DNA of 64,000 nucleotides, from the NCBI RefSeq assembly GCF_013393345.1, contig NZ_QJRF01000060.1, positions 1-64,000 of the forward strand, given 5' to 3'. Position numbers and translations under genes: made by a program. The stretch's first letter is position 1; the number at the start of each line of letters is the position of its first letter. Source of the DNA: Pseudomonas taiwanensis (GTDB lineage: Bacteria; Pseudomonadota; Gammaproteobacteria; Pseudomonadales; Pseudomonadaceae). The notes below the pieces were generated by a model, which saw only the letters and a list, made by a program, of their open reading frames with translations, had not been told where the DNA came from and searched no databases. Below are positions 48,362 through 58,561 of the stretch, one piece after another.

Positions 48362-50419
48362 TCACACCAGTCCCACTGCGTTGAGCAGGACGTCGATCAC
48401 CTTGATGCCGATGAAGGGCGCGACAATGCCGCCCAGGCCGTAGATCAGCAGGTTGCGGCGCAGCAGGCTGGCGGCATCGCTGGCCTGCACCCGGACCCCA
48501 CGCAGGGCCAGGGGAATGAGGCCGATGATGATCAGTGCGTTGAACACGATGGCCGAAAGGATCGCGCTCTGCGGGCTGGCCAGTTGCATCACGTTGAGCA
48601 CGCCGAGCTGCGGGTAGATGCCGGCGAACAGTGCCGGAAGGATGGCGAAGTACTTGGCCACGTCGTTGGCCACCGAGAAGGTGGTCAGGGCACCACGGGT
48701 GACCAGCAGTTCCTTACCCACCTGCACCACGTCGAGCAGCTTGGTCGGGTCGGAATCCAGGTCCACCAGGTTGGCGGCCTCGCGGGCGGCCTGGGTGCCG
48801 TCGTTCATGGCCAGGCCAACGTCGGCCTGGGCCAGCGCCGGGGCGTCGTTGGCGCCGTCACCGCACATGGCGACCATCTTGCCCTCGCCCTGCTCCTGGC
48901 GAATCCGCGCCAGCTTCTTCTCCGGCGTGGCTTCGGCGATCACGTCGTCCACGCCGGCCTCGGCGGCGATGGCGGCGGCGGTCAGCGGGTTGTCGCCGGT
49001 TACCATCACGGTGCGGATACCCATCTGCCGCAGTTCGGCGAAGCGATCGCGGATGCCGGGCTTGACCACGTCCTTCAGGTGGATGGCGCCCAGCAGCTTG
49101 CCATCGGAGGCCACCAGCAACGGGGTGCCACCGCTCTGGGCGATCTTCTCGATCTCGCGGGCCAGCGGTACCGGAACCTCTGCACGGGTGATGTTGACCC
49201 AGTCGAGCACCGCGTCCACCGCACCCTTGCGGTAGCTGCGACCGGCCCAATCGGCACCGGAGAGCCGGGTTTCCGCAGTAAACGGGATGGCGGTGATCTC
49301 GTCGCGGGCGGGCTCCTTCATGGAGTGCAGTGCGCGCAGGTATTCGACGATGGACTTGCCCTCAGGCGTCTCGTCGGCCAGGGAAGCCAGCAGCGCGGCG
49401 TCGGAGAGCTCCTTGCCGGCCACGCCGGGCGCTTTGATCATCGCGCTGCAGCGGCGGTTGCCGAAGGTGATGGTGCCGGTCTTGTCCAGCAGCAGCACAT
49501 GCACGTCACCGGCAGCCTCCACCGCACGACCGGACTTGGCGATCACATTCAGGCGTACCAGGCGGTCCATGCCGGCGATGCCGATGGCGGACAGCAGACC
49601 ACCGATGGTGGTGGGGATCAGCGTCACCAGCAACGCCACCAGGTACACCAGCGGCAGGTCGCCACCGGCGAAGCGGGCGAAAGGCTGCAGGGTGGCCACC
49701 ACCAGCAGGAAGATCAGGGTCAGACCGATCAGCAGGATGTCCAGCGCCACTTCGTTCGGGGTCTTCTGGCGCGTGGCGCCTTCCACCAGGGCGATCATCC
49801 GGTCCAGGGTGGATTCGCCCGGGTTGGCGGTGATCTTCACCAGCAGCCAGTCGGACACGATGCGGGTGTTGCCGGTGACGGCGGAACGGTCGCCACCGGA
49901 TTCACGGATCACCGGCGCCGACTCACCCGTGATGGCCGCTTCGTTGACGGCGGCAATCCCTTCGATCACCTCACCGTCACCCGGAATCAGCTCACCCGCC
50001 TCGACCCGCACCACGTCGCCACGGCGCAGGGCGGCGGCGGGAACGGTTTCGAACTGCCCATTGGCCTTGCGGCGACGTGCCGTCAGGCCCTGGCTGCCGG
50101 CGCGCAGGCTGTCCGCGCGGGCCTTGCCACGGCCTTCGGCCAGGGCTTCGGCGAAGTTGGCGAAGAGCACGGTGAACCACAGCCAGAGGGCGATCTGCAC
50201 GGCAAGTCCAGTGCTCACCGCCGGGTTGGGGATGAAGCAGAGGACGGTGGTCAGTACGGCCGTCAGTTCGACCACCAGTATCACCGGCGAACGCACCAGC
50301 TGGCGCGGATCGAGCTTGACGAAAGCCTGACGCAACGCCGGCTTCCACAGCGCGGCGAAGGAGGTCTTGGGATGCTGCTTGGCGCTGCTTTTAAGCGCCT
50401 GAATGGGGGCATTCATCAT
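48362..50419 (-). CDS. kdpB: Potassium-transporting P-type ATPase KdpB
   Basis: A 685-residue P1A-type ATPase. The phosphorylation motif DKTGTIT is intact; TGESAPV (actuator) and [10 protein letters not shown] (hinge) are present. It drives high-affinity K+ uptake with KdpA as the channel-like subunit. GGAGAACC precedes the double start MM. Confidence 0.98.
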   Translation of the reverse strand: MMNAPIQALKSSAKQHPKTSFAALWKPALRQAFVKLDPRQLVRSPVILVVELTAVLTTVLCFIPNPAVSTGLAVQIALWLWFTVLFANFAEALAEGRGKARADSLRAGSQGLTARRRKANGQFETVPAAALRRGDVVRVEAGELIPGDGEVIEGIAAVNEAAITGESAPVIRESGGDRSAVTGNTRIVSDWLLVKITANPGESTLDRMIALVEGATRQKTPNEVALDILLIGLTLIFLLVVATLQPFARFAGGDLPLVYLVALLVTLIPTTIGGLLSAIGIAGMDRLVRLNVIAKSGRAVEAAGDVHVLLLDKTGTITFGNRRCSAMIKAPGVAGKELSDAALLASLADETPEGKSIVEYLRALHSMKEPARDEITAIPFTAETRLSGADWAGRSYRKGAVDAVLDWVNITRAEVPVPLAREIEKIAQSGGTPLLVASDGKLLGAIHLKDVVKPGIRDRFAELRQMGIRTVMVTGDNPLTAAAIAAEAGVDDVIAEATPEKKLARIRQEQGEGKMVAMCGDGANDAPALAQADVGLAMNDGTQAAREAANLVDLDSDPTKLLDVVQVGKELLVTRGALTTFSVANDVAKYFAILPALFAGIYPQLGVLNVMQLASPQSAILSAIVFNALIIIGLIPLALRGVRVQASDAASLLRRNLLIYGLGGIVAPFIGIKVIDVLLNAVGLV

Positions 50420-50428
50420 GGTTCTCCG

Positions 50429-52129
50429 TTAGAAGCCCTGGATCAGCGCAAGGTGTTCAGCGATCGGCCCGAGAGCCAGTGCTGGAAGGAAGGTCAGGCC
50501 ACCCACCAACAGGATGGTCAGGGTCAGCAGGGTGACGAACAGCGGACCATGGGTGGGGAAGCTGTTGGCGCCGACGGGTGCGCGCTTCTTCATCGCCAGG
50601 CTGCCGGCGATGGCCAGTACCAGGAGGATGTAGCCGAAGCGGCCGAGGATCATCGCCAGCCCGATCAGTACGTTGTGGAACGGCGTGTTGGCGCCGAAGC
50701 CAGCAAAGGCCGAACCGTTGTTGGCGGTGCCCGAGGTGTAGGCGTAGAGGGCCTGGCTGAAGCCGTGGGCGCCAGGGTTGGTGATGGACGCCGCCGGGCC
50801 GTCGAGGCTGATGGCCAGGCCGCAGAACACCAGCACACCTACCGGCATCACCAGCAGGGTCGCCACCAGCAGGCGCACTTCGCGGGCTTCCAGCTTCTTG
50901 CCGAGGTATTCGGGCGTGCGGCCAATCATCAGGCCGGCGAGGAACACCGCGATCAGCACGAACAGCAGCATCCCGTAGAGCCCCGCACCGACGCCGCCGA
51001 AGACGATCTCGCCGAGCATCATGTTGAACATGGGGATCATCCCGCCCAGGGCACTGAAGCTGTCGTGCATGGCGTTCACCGAGCCGTTGGACGCGGCCGT
51101 GGTGGTCACCGCCCAGAGCGCCGAGGCGGTGATGCCGAAGCGGCTTTCCTTGCCTTCCAGGGAGCCGGTCTGCTCGATGGGCAATGCGGCCAGGGCCGGG
51201 TTCGGCTGGTACTCGCTGTAGAGGGTCACGCCGAGGCCGATGACGAACAGCACCAGCATGCAAGCCAGCAGTGCGCGGCTCTGGCGCAGGTCCTTGACGT
51301 AGTGGCCGAAGGTGAACACCAGGGCTGCCGGGATCAGGATGATCGAAGCCATCTCCAGCAGGTTGCTCCAGGCGGTGGGGTTCTCGAACGGGTGCGCCGA
51401 GTTGACACCGAAGAAGCCGCCGCCGTTGGTGCCGAGCTGCTTGATGGCGATCTGGCTCGCCGCTGGGCCGAGCGGGATGCTCTGGTCAGCGCCTTGCAGG
51501 GTCACCGCGTGGGCGTAGTCGAGGAAGGTCTGCGGAACGCCCTGCCAGACCAGGAACAGCGCCAGCACCAGGCACAGTGGCAGCAAGCCGTAGAGGGTGC
51601 CGCGGGTCAGGTCGACCCAGAAGTTGCCCAGCCGGTCGGTGCTACGGCGGCTGATGCCACGGGCGAACACCACCAGCACGCAGAGGCCCACGGCGGCGCT
51701 GACGAAGTTCTGCACGCCCAGGCCGACCATCTGGCTGAAGTAGCTCAGTGCCGCTTCTCCGCTATAGGCCTGCCAGTTGGTGTTGGTGACGAAGCTCACC
51801 GCCGTATTGAACGCCAGGCTCCATTCCAGGCCGGGCAGCTTCTGCGGATTCAGCGGCAGCGCGCCTTGCAGCATGAGGATGGCGAACAGCAGACCGAAAC
51901 CCGCCAGGTTGAAGGCCAGCAGGGCCACGCAGTAGCCCTTCCAGTCCTGTTCACGTTCGGCATTGACGCCGGCGATGCGGTAGCAGAGACGCTCCACGGG
52001 CGCGAACACCGGGGTCAGGAAGGTGCGTTGTCCTTCCATCACCCGGTAATAGAAGCGCCCGAGGAAGGGGGCCGGCGCCAGCACCAGTGCGAAAAAGGCC
52101 AGGATGAGACCGATGTCCTGAAGTTGCAT
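50429..52129 (-). CDS. kdpA: Potassium-transporting ATPase subunit KdpA
   Basis: A 566-residue integral membrane subunit with the K+-selectivity loops, e.g. TNTNWQ and [11 protein letters not shown], and about ten transmembrane helices. It forms the K+ translocation path of the Kdp pump. It starts directly after kdpF in the first position of the large-subunit genes. Confidence 0.98.
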   Translation of the reverse strand: MQLQDIGLILAFFALVLAPAPFLGRFYYRVMEGQRTFLTPVFAPVERLCYRIAGVNAEREQDWKGYCVALLAFNLAGFGLLFAILMLQGALPLNPQKLPGLEWSLAFNTAVSFVTNTNWQAYSGEAALSYFSQMVGLGVQNFVSAAVGLCVLVVFARGISRRSTDRLGNFWVDLTRGTLYGLLPLCLVLALFLVWQGVPQTFLDYAHAVTLQGADQSIPLGPAASQIAIKQLGTNGGGFFGVNSAHPFENPTAWSNLLEMASIILIPAALVFTFGHYVKDLRQSRALLACMLVLFVIGLGVTLYSEYQPNPALAALPIEQTGSLEGKESRFGITASALWAVTTTAASNGSVNAMHDSFSALGGMIPMFNMMLGEIVFGGVGAGLYGMLLFVLIAVFLAGLMIGRTPEYLGKKLEAREVRLLVATLLVMPVGVLVFCGLAISLDGPAASITNPGAHGFSQALYAYTSGTANNGSAFAGFGANTPFHNVLIGLAMILGRFGYILLVLAIAGSLAMKKRAPVGANSFPTHGPLFVTLLTLTILLVGGLTFLPALALGPIAEHLALIQGF

Positions 52130-52137
52130 GTGGCCTC

Positions 52138-52227
52138 CTAGCCGCGCTCGGCGCGCAGCAGCGCCACCAGCAGATAGATGAAAAGTCCCATGGCCAGGAC
52201 CAGGGACACCCCGTCGAGAATGCTCAT
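52138..52227 (-). CDS. kdpF: Kdp small subunit KdpF
   Basis: A 29-residue single-helix peptide beginning [20 protein letters not shown]. It is the usual stabilising subunit of KdpFABC and stands eight bases before kdpA. Confidence 0.93.
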   Translation of the reverse strand: MSILDGVSLVLAMGLFIYLLVALLRAERG

Positions 52228-52283
52228 TGCTTGTGCTCCTAGATGCGGTCTGTGCCGCCGTGGAGCCATTGTCGGAACGGAGG

Positions 52284-52335
52284 GCGTAAAGGAACGAGAC
52301 TCGGAGGCGCCGAGGGGCATCAAGAATGCGTAAAG
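52284..52335 (-). promoter_or_regulatory. Candidate KdpE-binding repeats
   Basis: On the minus strand CTTTACGC occurs twice (52328-52335 and 52284-52291), 44 bp apart, 57 bp or more upstream of kdpF. The T-rich CTTTAC core resembles E. coli KdpE sites, but the match is short. Confidence 0.35.
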
Positions 52336-52540
52336 TTGAACACCGCGCGCGGGATGGCTGCGTACCTCATCCTGTAGGGGCGAATTCATTCGCCAAGAGT
52401 TTTAGCCCACGCGGACCTGTGGTGGTGGGCTGAAGCCCACCCTACGGGATCAGCTTGCGTGCCTGCGTCAGCCAGCCGATACAACCGGTTTCGCCAACTT
52501 GCACAGCAGTGAACCCATGATCACTTGACGGGCGCTGCGA
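52336..52540. other. Upstream remainder of the kdpF/GGDEF intergenic region
   Basis: A lone arm of the family-B palindrome (GGGGCGAATTCATTCGCC, about 52377-52394) and a GTGGGCTGAAGCCCACCC hairpin (about 52427-52444) are present. No gene is supported. Confidence 0.55.
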
Positions 52541-53800
52541 ATGTCGCCTCGAGCGCTTACAATCATGGCCTTCAGCCGCCACGCAACCCATTCGGATATG
52601 CCGCTCGATCCGCCCACGATGCTGACTCTTTCCATCGCCCTTGCGGCGGCGGCTGCCCTTTACCTGGCAGTCGAATGGCGCAGCATTCGTGAACCCTCGC
52701 TACTGTTCTGGAGCGCTGGCTTCGCCACCATCACCGTCGGCTCGACACTGGCCCTGCTGCGTGGCAACGGCCTGCTGTTCATCGGGATCTGGTTCGCCAA
52801 CGGCCTGCTGGTGATCGCCCACTGGCTGTTCTTGCTGGGGGTCGCGCGCTTCACCGGGACACGGCTGTCGCGGGCCTGGTACCTGATCTTCGTCGCCTGG
52901 GCGGCCCTGTTGCTGCTGCCGGATGGACCGTTGTGGTCGAAGATCATGTTCCTGGCCAACTCGCTGCTGGTCGCCCTGCTGGCGCTCAGGGCCAGCGCCC
53001 TACTGCGTCCTCACGGCAAGTCGCTCAGCGTAGGCGCGGTGCAGCTGCGCTACGTCCTGCTGGCCCACGGTCTCTTCTACCTGGCCAAGTCCCTGACGGC
53101 GGTCGTTCCCGGCACGCTGGTGGATCTCGCGGCCTTCCGTGGCGAGATCATTCAGATTTCGCTGGTCGAAGGCGCAATGGCGATCATGCTCATCGCCCTG
53201 TCGATGACCGGAACCGAACGCCATCGACGGGAAAAACGCATAGCCCGGCTGGCCGCACGTGACCCGCTGACCGCCCTCTACAACCGCCGCGCCCTCGAAG
53301 CCCGCGCACCGCGCCTGCTGGAAGAGGTCTGCGGCACCCGGCCGGGGGCCTTGATGCTGATCGATATCGACAACTTCAAACTGGTCAACGATCTGCATGG
53401 CCATGGTGCAGGCGACCGTTTGCTGGTGGCGCTCAGCGAAATGATCCGCTCACTGCTGCCAGAGCGCGCGCTGGCGGCCCGGCTGGGTGGTGACGAGTTC
53501 GTCGTGCTGCTGAGCCACGCCTCACGTGAACACATCCTGGACCTGGGCACCCAACTGCGGGCGCAGTTCCATGCAATGGCATCCCGCACCTTCGACACGC
53601 CCGAGGCGGTCACCCTGAGCATCGGCGCCAGCCTCTTCGATCAGCCCCCGGCCAGCCTGGCGGCGCTGATCGAGCAAGGCGACGCCGCACTCTACGAATC
53701 CAAACGCGGCGGACGCGACAGCATTCGACTGGTGGATCGCTCCTCGACGGGCGTAGGAGCTGGCTTGCCAGCGAATGGCCACTCTTCGCTAGCAAGCTAG
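52541..53800 (+). CDS. Membrane-bound GGDEF diguanylate cyclase
   Basis: A 419-residue protein in the longest reading. Residues about 27-210 contain six hydrophobic helices, and residues about 235-400 are a GGDEF domain with intact LGGDEFVVLL, so it should make cyclic di-GMP from GTP. The inhibitory RxxD site is missing (the aligned segment is PERALAARL). Start uncertain: ATGs at 52541, 52565, 52598 and 52619 all have weak ribosome sites, and the domain needs only the last. The last 17 residues (from about STGVGAGLPANG) are coded by a REP repeat, so the natural C-terminus has been extended or replaced. Confidence 0.88.
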   Translation: MSPRALTIMAFSRHATHSDMPLDPPTMLTLSIALAAAAALYLAVEWRSIREPSLLFWSAGFATITVGSTLALLRGNGLLFIGIWFANGLLVIAHWLFLLGVARFTGTRLSRAWYLIFVAWAALLLLPDGPLWSKIMFLANSLLVALLALRASALLRPHGKSLSVGAVQLRYVLLAHGLFYLAKSLTAVVPGTLVDLAAFRGEIIQISLVEGAMAIMLIALSMTGTERHRREKRIARLAARDPLTALYNRRALEARAPRLLEEVCGTRPGALMLIDIDNFKLVNDLHGHGAGDRLLVALSEMIRSLLPERALAARLGGDEFVVLLSHASREHILDLGTQLRAQFHAMASRTFDTPEAVTLSIGASLFDQPPASLAALIEQGDAALYESKRGGRDSIRLVDRSSTGVGAGLPANGHSSLAS

Positions 53801-53996
53801 CTCCTACAGGGCTCCCGGACGGCTGGGCGGCACGACTCAGGCCCGTAGGAGCTGGCTTGCCAGCGAATGGCCCCTTTTTCGCTAGCAAGCTAGCTCCTAC
53901 AAGGCTCCCGGACGGCTGGGCGGCGCGACTCAGGCCCGTAGGAGCTGGCTTGCCAGCGAATGGCCCCTTTTCGCTAGCAAGCTAGCTCCTACAGGG
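53753..53996. repeat. Tandem REP array (three copies, 92-93 bp period)
   Basis: Three copies of a unit starting GTAGGAGCTGGCTTGCCAGC and continuing with GCTAGCAAGCTAGCTCCTAC start at 53753, 53845 and 53938. Spacer segments (GGCTCCCGGACGGCTGGGCG) repeat as well. The first copy contains the stop of the GGDEF gene at 53798-53800. Confidence 0.95.
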
Positions 53997-54040
53997 ATGG
54001 GCGATTCTGGCAATACAAGGTTGCCCCGACGTCCCATGCC

Positions 54041-55126
54041 TCAGGATGGCCGGTTTTCCTTTTCCAGGTTGTCGGTGGAAACAACCACCTGCGGTTGTGA
54101 TTCGCCGATCCAGTCGGAGATCAGGCTGTAGGCGACCGCCAGCAGTGTTGGGCCGAGGAACAGGCCCATGAAGCCGAATGCGAGGATGCCGCCGAATACG
54201 CCCAGCAGCACCACCACCAGCGGCAGGTTGCCGCCACGGCTGATGAGATAGGGCTTCAGCACGTTGTCCACGCCGCTGATGATGAACATGCCCCAGATGC
54301 CGAGGAACACCGCGTAACCATACTCACCATGCCAGGCCAGCCAGGCGGTGGCCGGCACCCACACCAGCGGTGGGCCCATGGGGATCAGACTGAGGGCGAA
54401 GGTGACGATGGCCAGCACCAGTGCACCGGGGACACCGGCGATCCAGAAGCCGATCAGCGCCAGCACAGCCTGGGCAGCGGCAGTGCCGATCACGCCGTTG
54501 ACCACGCGTTGCACGGTACCGGCCACCAGCGCCAGGTAGTGTTCCGCACGATCACCGATGAGCCGTTCCAGGCCACGCTCGACGAACAGCGCCATGCGTG
54601 GGCCATCGCGGTAGAAGAAGAACACCAGCACCAGGCTCAGCACCAGTTCGACCATGCCGCCGCCGATCTGTGCACTGCGTGCAAGAATCCAGTTGCCGGC
54701 CTGTCCCATGTAGGGCCTGAGGCTGGCGAAGAATGCGGCGCCCTGGGCGTCGATGGAGTGCCAGGCGCGCACCAGGCGCTCCCCTATCAGTGGCACCTGG
54801 TGCAGCCATTCCGGAGGCGGCGGCAAGCCTTCCATCTGAACGTTTTTCACCAGTTCGGTGGCGTCGCGCACATGCTCGGCCAGGTTGCCCAGCAGCCACA
54901 CCAGCGGCAGCGCCACCAATATCATCCAGCCGGCGGTGAGCAGCGCCGCAGCGGCGGATTCGCGTCCATTCAGCAAGTTGCTCAGCAAGCGCATCAGCGG
55001 CCAGCTGGCAAAGGCCAGCACGGCGGCCCAGAACAGCGCGGAGACAAAGGGCGCAAGCACCCAGAGGCTGGCACCGAGCAGGGCAAGCAGAAGGATCTGC
55101 ACCAATAGGCGATCGTTGTTCAACAT
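54041..55126 (-). CDS. AI-2E family transporter (PerM/YdiK-like)
   Basis: A 361-residue inner-membrane protein with about eight hydrophobic helices. It has the family segment VLVFFFYRDG, LIGFWIAGVPGALVLAIVTF and NVLKPYLISRG. Members were named for autoinducer-2 export, but many act as Na+/H+ antiporters or have unknown roles. The ATG at 55126 is preferred over the upstream M at 55150 because the latter is poorly conserved. It is followed by a long tandem REP array. Confidence 0.87.
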   Translation of the reverse strand: MLNNDRLLVQILLLALLGASLWVLAPFVSALFWAAVLAFASWPLMRLLSNLLNGRESAAAALLTAGWMILVALPLVWLLGNLAEHVRDATELVKNVQMEGLPPPPEWLHQVPLIGERLVRAWHSIDAQGAAFFASLRPYMGQAGNWILARSAQIGGGMVELVLSLVLVFFFYRDGPRMALFVERGLERLIGDRAEHYLALVAGTVQRVVNGVIGTAAAQAVLALIGFWIAGVPGALVLAIVTFALSLIPMGPPLVWVPATAWLAWHGEYGYAVFLGIWGMFIISGVDNVLKPYLISRGGNLPLVVVLLGVFGGILAFGFMGLFLGPTLLAVAYSLISDWIGESQPQVVVSTDNLEKENRPS

Positions 55127-55216
55127 CCCTGAATCACTCCGGCGAAACAAAAAGAAAAGGCCGTGCCTGCCGTTACGCTTCTAACAGCCAGCAGGAACAA
55201 GCATAGAGACTGATAC

Positions 55217-56020
55217 TCAGCGCAGAAGATTCAGATGCAGCCCGGGCTCCTTGCCCTCACCCAGCTCCAGGCGCGCGGCGCGCACGCCCTGCCCCACCAG
55301 CGCCTCGCGCCAGGCTTCGGCCCCCGCGCCGGCCAGGCTGATCCGCAGCGTGCTATCCAGGTTCAGGCAGCGCGAAAGCAGGGTCGCCCAGGCATCCGAG
55401 GGTTGCTCCGGCAGGCGGGCCAGGTGGAGCTCGCCGCTGCTCTTCAGCTCACGCATCAGGGTATCGGGGGTTGGCAGCAACTCGCCCAAGGGGGCGTTCG
55501 CGTCCAGTTGCTCGGCATGCAGATAGGCTCGACGGTTACCCCGGGTAATGCTGTAGAGGGCGAGCAGGCTGTCCTGGCGCGGTGCGGCCAGGCGCAACAG
55601 AAGGTAGGCCTGCTGCTCGTCGGGGCCGTACAGCTTGGAGTTGCCGAAGATGGCGTTGGCCCACAGGCTGCTGGAACCGCAATCGCGGCCCTGGCACCAG
55701 TAGAGCAGCTCGGCACCGTCTTCCAACAGGTCGCGGCGGGCGCGGTCGAAAGCGTCGAAGGAACTGTGATCGGTGGGCAAGCGGTAGGTCACGGAAGTCT
55801 GGCGACCCTCCGCATCGATCTTGCGCTCCATGCGCAACTGGTTGCTGATGCGGCGGATGGAGCTTTGCGGATAGACCCGTTCCTGGTCCGGGTTCTCGCG
55901 GAAATCGGTGATCTCGGCATGGGGGAAACGCGGCAATGCCGCCAGGTCATGGCTGTCAGGCAGGTCGGCTGCCTGCGCGGATGCTGCCAGCAGAAGGCCG
56001 GCAAGAAGGGTGAGGCGCAT
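55217..56020 (-). CDS. DUF4892 family secreted protein
   Basis: A 267-residue periplasmic protein with a signal peptide cut near ASAQA-ADL. The body contains DHSSFDAFDRARRDLL and a paired-Cys segment YWCQGRDCGSSSLWAN typical of DUF4892. Function unknown. An AAGGA before the second of two ATGs six bases apart (56020) favours that start. It sits between the AI-2E family gene and the hydrolase pair. Confidence 0.82.
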   Translation of the reverse strand: MRLTLLAGLLLAASAQAADLPDSHDLAALPRFPHAEITDFRENPDQERVYPQSSIRRISNQLRMERKIDAEGRQTSVTYRLPTDHSSFDAFDRARRDLLEDGAELLYWCQGRDCGSSSLWANAIFGNSKLYGPDEQQAYLLLRLAAPRQDSLLALYSITRGNRRAYLHAEQLDANAPLGELLPTPDTLMRELKSSGELHLARLPEQPSDAWATLLSRCLNLDSTLRISLAGAGAEAWREALVGQGVRAARLELGEGKEPGLHLNLLR

Positions 56021-56188
56021 GCGCATCCTTATCGATATGTCCCGGAGTGAGCAGTCTGGACCAGCTTTCCGACCTTTTCCTGCTGCTCGCCACGGATCAT
56101 GCCGCGCCTTGCTGTGGTTCCAGGCCGGTTGACCATCCCACTGCTCCCTGCTCAAAAGCGGCCAGCCTTCCCGCTTGGCCCGTGCAAG

Positions 56189-57052
56189 TCAAGGAATGGC
56201 GAAGAAGGGATTGAAACAGTCTGCTACGGCCTGGGCGCCGGCCTCGTCATCCAGGTGCAGGTGATGCTTGCCGGGAAGGCGATGCACCGCAAAGGGCAAC
56301 TGATCCAGAAGGCTGGCGAACTTCGGTTCCACATGCAGCAGGCCTTCCTCGGCGAGCACCAGCATGGCCGGACACTTCACCGCCTGGGCGAAGGCCAGTG
56401 CGTGGGCTCGGGTCAGGCGCAGTGGAGACGGCAGGGTGAGGCGGTTGTCGGTGCGCCAGGTGTAGCCACCGGGTACCGGCATCAAACCCCGCTCAGCAAG
56501 CAGTTCGGCAGCCTCGCGGCTGACTCCGCCCGTGCCGCGCATGCGTGCCTCAACAGCACGATCGATGGCGGCGTAGACCGGCTTGCGTTTGCCCACCAGC
56601 GCCAGTTGCGCGCGCAGCGCCTCTCCCAGCTTGACCGGAGCCTGCTCGGCTTCGCCCGTGTACGGCATCAGGCCATCGATCAGGGCCAGGCGCTCGACCC
56701 GCTCGGGCATGGCCCCGGCCAACATCACCGAGACGATGGCGCCCATGGAGTGCCCGAGCAGCGAGAAGCGCTCCCACCCCAGTTGCTCGGCCACCAGCAA
56801 CACATCGGCGGCGTAATCCCACAACAGATAGCTCGCCCCTGGCGCACGATGGGCCGACAGTCCGTGACCGGCGAAATCCAGCGCGACGATGCGCAGCCCC
56901 TGCAGCCGCGGCGCCAGCCGGGCGTAGGTGTTGGCATTGTCCAGCCAGCCATGCAGCGCGATCACTGGCTGGCCATCCTCCGGACCGTAGAGGTGCGCGG
57001 ACAGTTCGATATGGGGCAGGTTGAGGCGGATTTCTTCGACCTGGGCAGTCAT
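56189..57052 (-). CDS. Alpha/beta hydrolase 1
   Basis: A 287-residue hydrolase with HGWLDN (oxyanion) and GHSMGA (nucleophile Ser), and His near LPGKHHLHL. It is one of two adjacent, related hydrolases; its start overlaps the end of the other by four bases (ATGA), giving translational coupling. It probably acts on an ester or epoxide-like small molecule, but the substrate is unknown. Confidence 0.9.
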   Translation of the reverse strand: MTAQVEEIRLNLPHIELSAHLYGPEDGQPVIALHGWLDNANTYARLAPRLQGLRIVALDFAGHGLSAHRAPGASYLLWDYAADVLLVAEQLGWERFSLLGHSMGAIVSVMLAGAMPERVERLALIDGLMPYTGEAEQAPVKLGEALRAQLALVGKRKPVYAAIDRAVEARMRGTGGVSREAAELLAERGLMPVPGGYTWRTDNRLTLPSPLRLTRAHALAFAQAVKCPAMLVLAEEGLLHVEPKFASLLDQLPFAVHRLPGKHHLHLDDEAGAQAVADCFNPFFAIP

Positions 57053-57852
57053 GCACTGGCCTCCTGGCGACGACCGTCCCAGCGGCCGAAAACGGATTTG
57101 AGCAGTTCAGCGGTTTCCTGTGGGCGCTCCAGCGGGAACATGTGCCCGCCGGGCAGCGACAGGTATTCGCCCTGCGGCACACGCTTCACCAGTCGTGCAT
57201 GGTGCGGCATCACCACCTTGCTGTGCCGCCCACGGACCAACGCCACGGGCACCTGGAGCTGTTGCGGGCGACCGGGAGTGCGGTGGGGCACGCTGCGGTA
57301 GATGCTGATCTCGGTGGCGGCGTCGAACTTCAGCCGCAGCGACTCGCCCTGCCGCGCCAGACCGTGCTGGACGTAGGCATCCAGGCAATCCGGATCGAAG
57401 CGGCGGAACAGGGTCTTGCCGGCGAAGTAGTCGCGGGCCTCGCTGAAGTCACCGAACTCCTCGCGGCGACCGAGGGTGCGGCCCGCCGGCGTAATGCGGT
57501 CGATGAAGCCAAAGCGCTTGGCCGCGCGGATGACGATACGGTCGGCCAGGGTCAGCACGGGCGAGTCGAGCATCACCACGCCGCGATAGAGTTCCGGCCG
57601 GCGCAGGGCCGCGTGAAAGTGCAGCACACCGCCCAGGGAATGACCCAGGCCCCAGATCGGCTCGCCGCGCGCTTCCAGGTGGTGGATGAGTTCGTCCACC
57701 AGGTTTTCCCAGTTGTCGTTCACCGGGAAACGCGGGTCATGGCCGTGTTGTTCCAGGTGTTCGACCCGGAAATTCGGGGCCAGGGCGGCGAAGAGCTTGC
57801 CGTAGGTGGCCGAAGGAAAGCCGTTGGCATGGGCGAAGAAGATGGTCTGCAT
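57049..57852 (-). CDS. Alpha/beta hydrolase 2
   Basis: A 267-residue hydrolase starting MQTIFFAHANGFPSATYG. It carries the nucleophile motif GHSLGGV and a C-terminal PGGHMFPLERP with the catalytic His. It is the upstream partner of hydrolase 1. The ATG at 57852 is chosen because the residues before it (to 57909) do not look like coding sequence. Confidence 0.9.
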   Translation of the reverse strand: MQTIFFAHANGFPSATYGKLFAALAPNFRVEHLEQHGHDPRFPVNDNWENLVDELIHHLEARGEPIWGLGHSLGGVLHFHAALRRPELYRGVVMLDSPVLTLADRIVIRAAKRFGFIDRITPAGRTLGRREEFGDFSEARDYFAGKTLFRRFDPDCLDAYVQHGLARQGESLRLKFDAATEISIYRSVPHRTPGRPQQLQVPVALVRGRHSKVVMPHHARLVKRVPQGEYLSLPGGHMFPLERPQETAELLKSVFGRWDGRRQEASA

Positions 57853-58044
57853 GGCATCCGGCTCGTCGGAGAATGCCGGGATTTTCCGGCAGCCCCGCTC
57901 GCACGGCAATGACTGTAACCGCCAGTGATGATGGCGCTATTGCCAAAGACCGGGTGGCGACAGCTGCCCATCACCGGCCCCGAGTCCGGTGGATCGATGA
58001 AGCGTGATCCACCCTACGCGGAGGCTGGGCCCTGTACGAGGAAA

Positions 58045-58069
58045 GTTCGCGAGCAGAGCTCGCTCCTAC
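58045..58069. repeat. Half REP element (family A)
   Basis: A lone right arm GCGAGCAGAGCTCGCTCCTAC, in which the stop codon of the thioesterase gene (58066-58068) is located. Confidence 0.75.
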
Positions 58070-58512
58070 ACTCGCTCGGGTGGCTCGGCGCCGAGGGGCA
58101 CGATGGCCATGGTGAGGCGGGAAATGCAGCTGGGCTTGCCATCTTCGCCGGCAAGCCGAATATCCCAGACATGGGTGGTGCGGCCGAGGTGAACCGGCCG
58201 GGCGACTGCGGTGACGCGGCCGCTGCGCAGCCCACGCAGGTGGTTGGCGTTGACCTCCAGGCCGACGCAGTAGAAGCGGCTGCTGTCGATGCAGAGGAAG
58301 CTGGCCGTGGAGCCAAGGGTTTCCGCCAGCACTACTGACGCTCCGCCATGCAGGAGTCCATAAGGTTGGTGGGTGCGCTGATCGACCACCATGCTGGCGG
58401 TCAGGGATTCGTCGTCGAAGGACTCGAAACGGATGTCCAGGCCTTCGCCGATGGTGTTCGTCAGGGATTCGTTGAGGTGTGCAAGATCGGGGATTTGTCG
58501 CCACAGGCCCAT
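58066..58512 (-). CDS. Hotdog-fold acyl-CoA thioesterase (PaaI-like)
   Basis: A 148-residue hotdog thioesterase with the motif YGLLHGGASVVLAETLGS, typical of the PaaI/YbdB group that hydrolyse acyl-CoA esters. AAGGAG lies seven bases before the ATG. It lies downstream of, and in line with, the acyl-CoA synthetase gene, suggesting acyl-CoA recycling. The C-terminus is coded into a half REP element. Confidence 0.92.
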   Translation of the reverse strand: MGLWRQIPDLAHLNESLTNTIGEGLDIRFESFDDESLTASMVVDQRTHQPYGLLHGGASVVLAETLGSTASFLCIDSSRFYCVGLEVNANHLRGLRSGRVTAVARPVHLGRTTHVWDIRLAGEDGKPSCISRLTMAIVPLGAEPPERV

Positions 58513-58561
58513 CGGGTCGCTCCTTGTGGAAGGCCGGGAGGGGAATCCCGGCCAGGTTTGA

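Noticed and set aside
47906-52141. 1411-codon plus-strand ORF across the kdp operon
   Set aside because: Antisense of kdpA-kdpD. Composition (Gln/His/Gly-rich, low hydrophobic content) is that of a high-GC shadow frame, while the minus-strand genes have complete conserved motifs.
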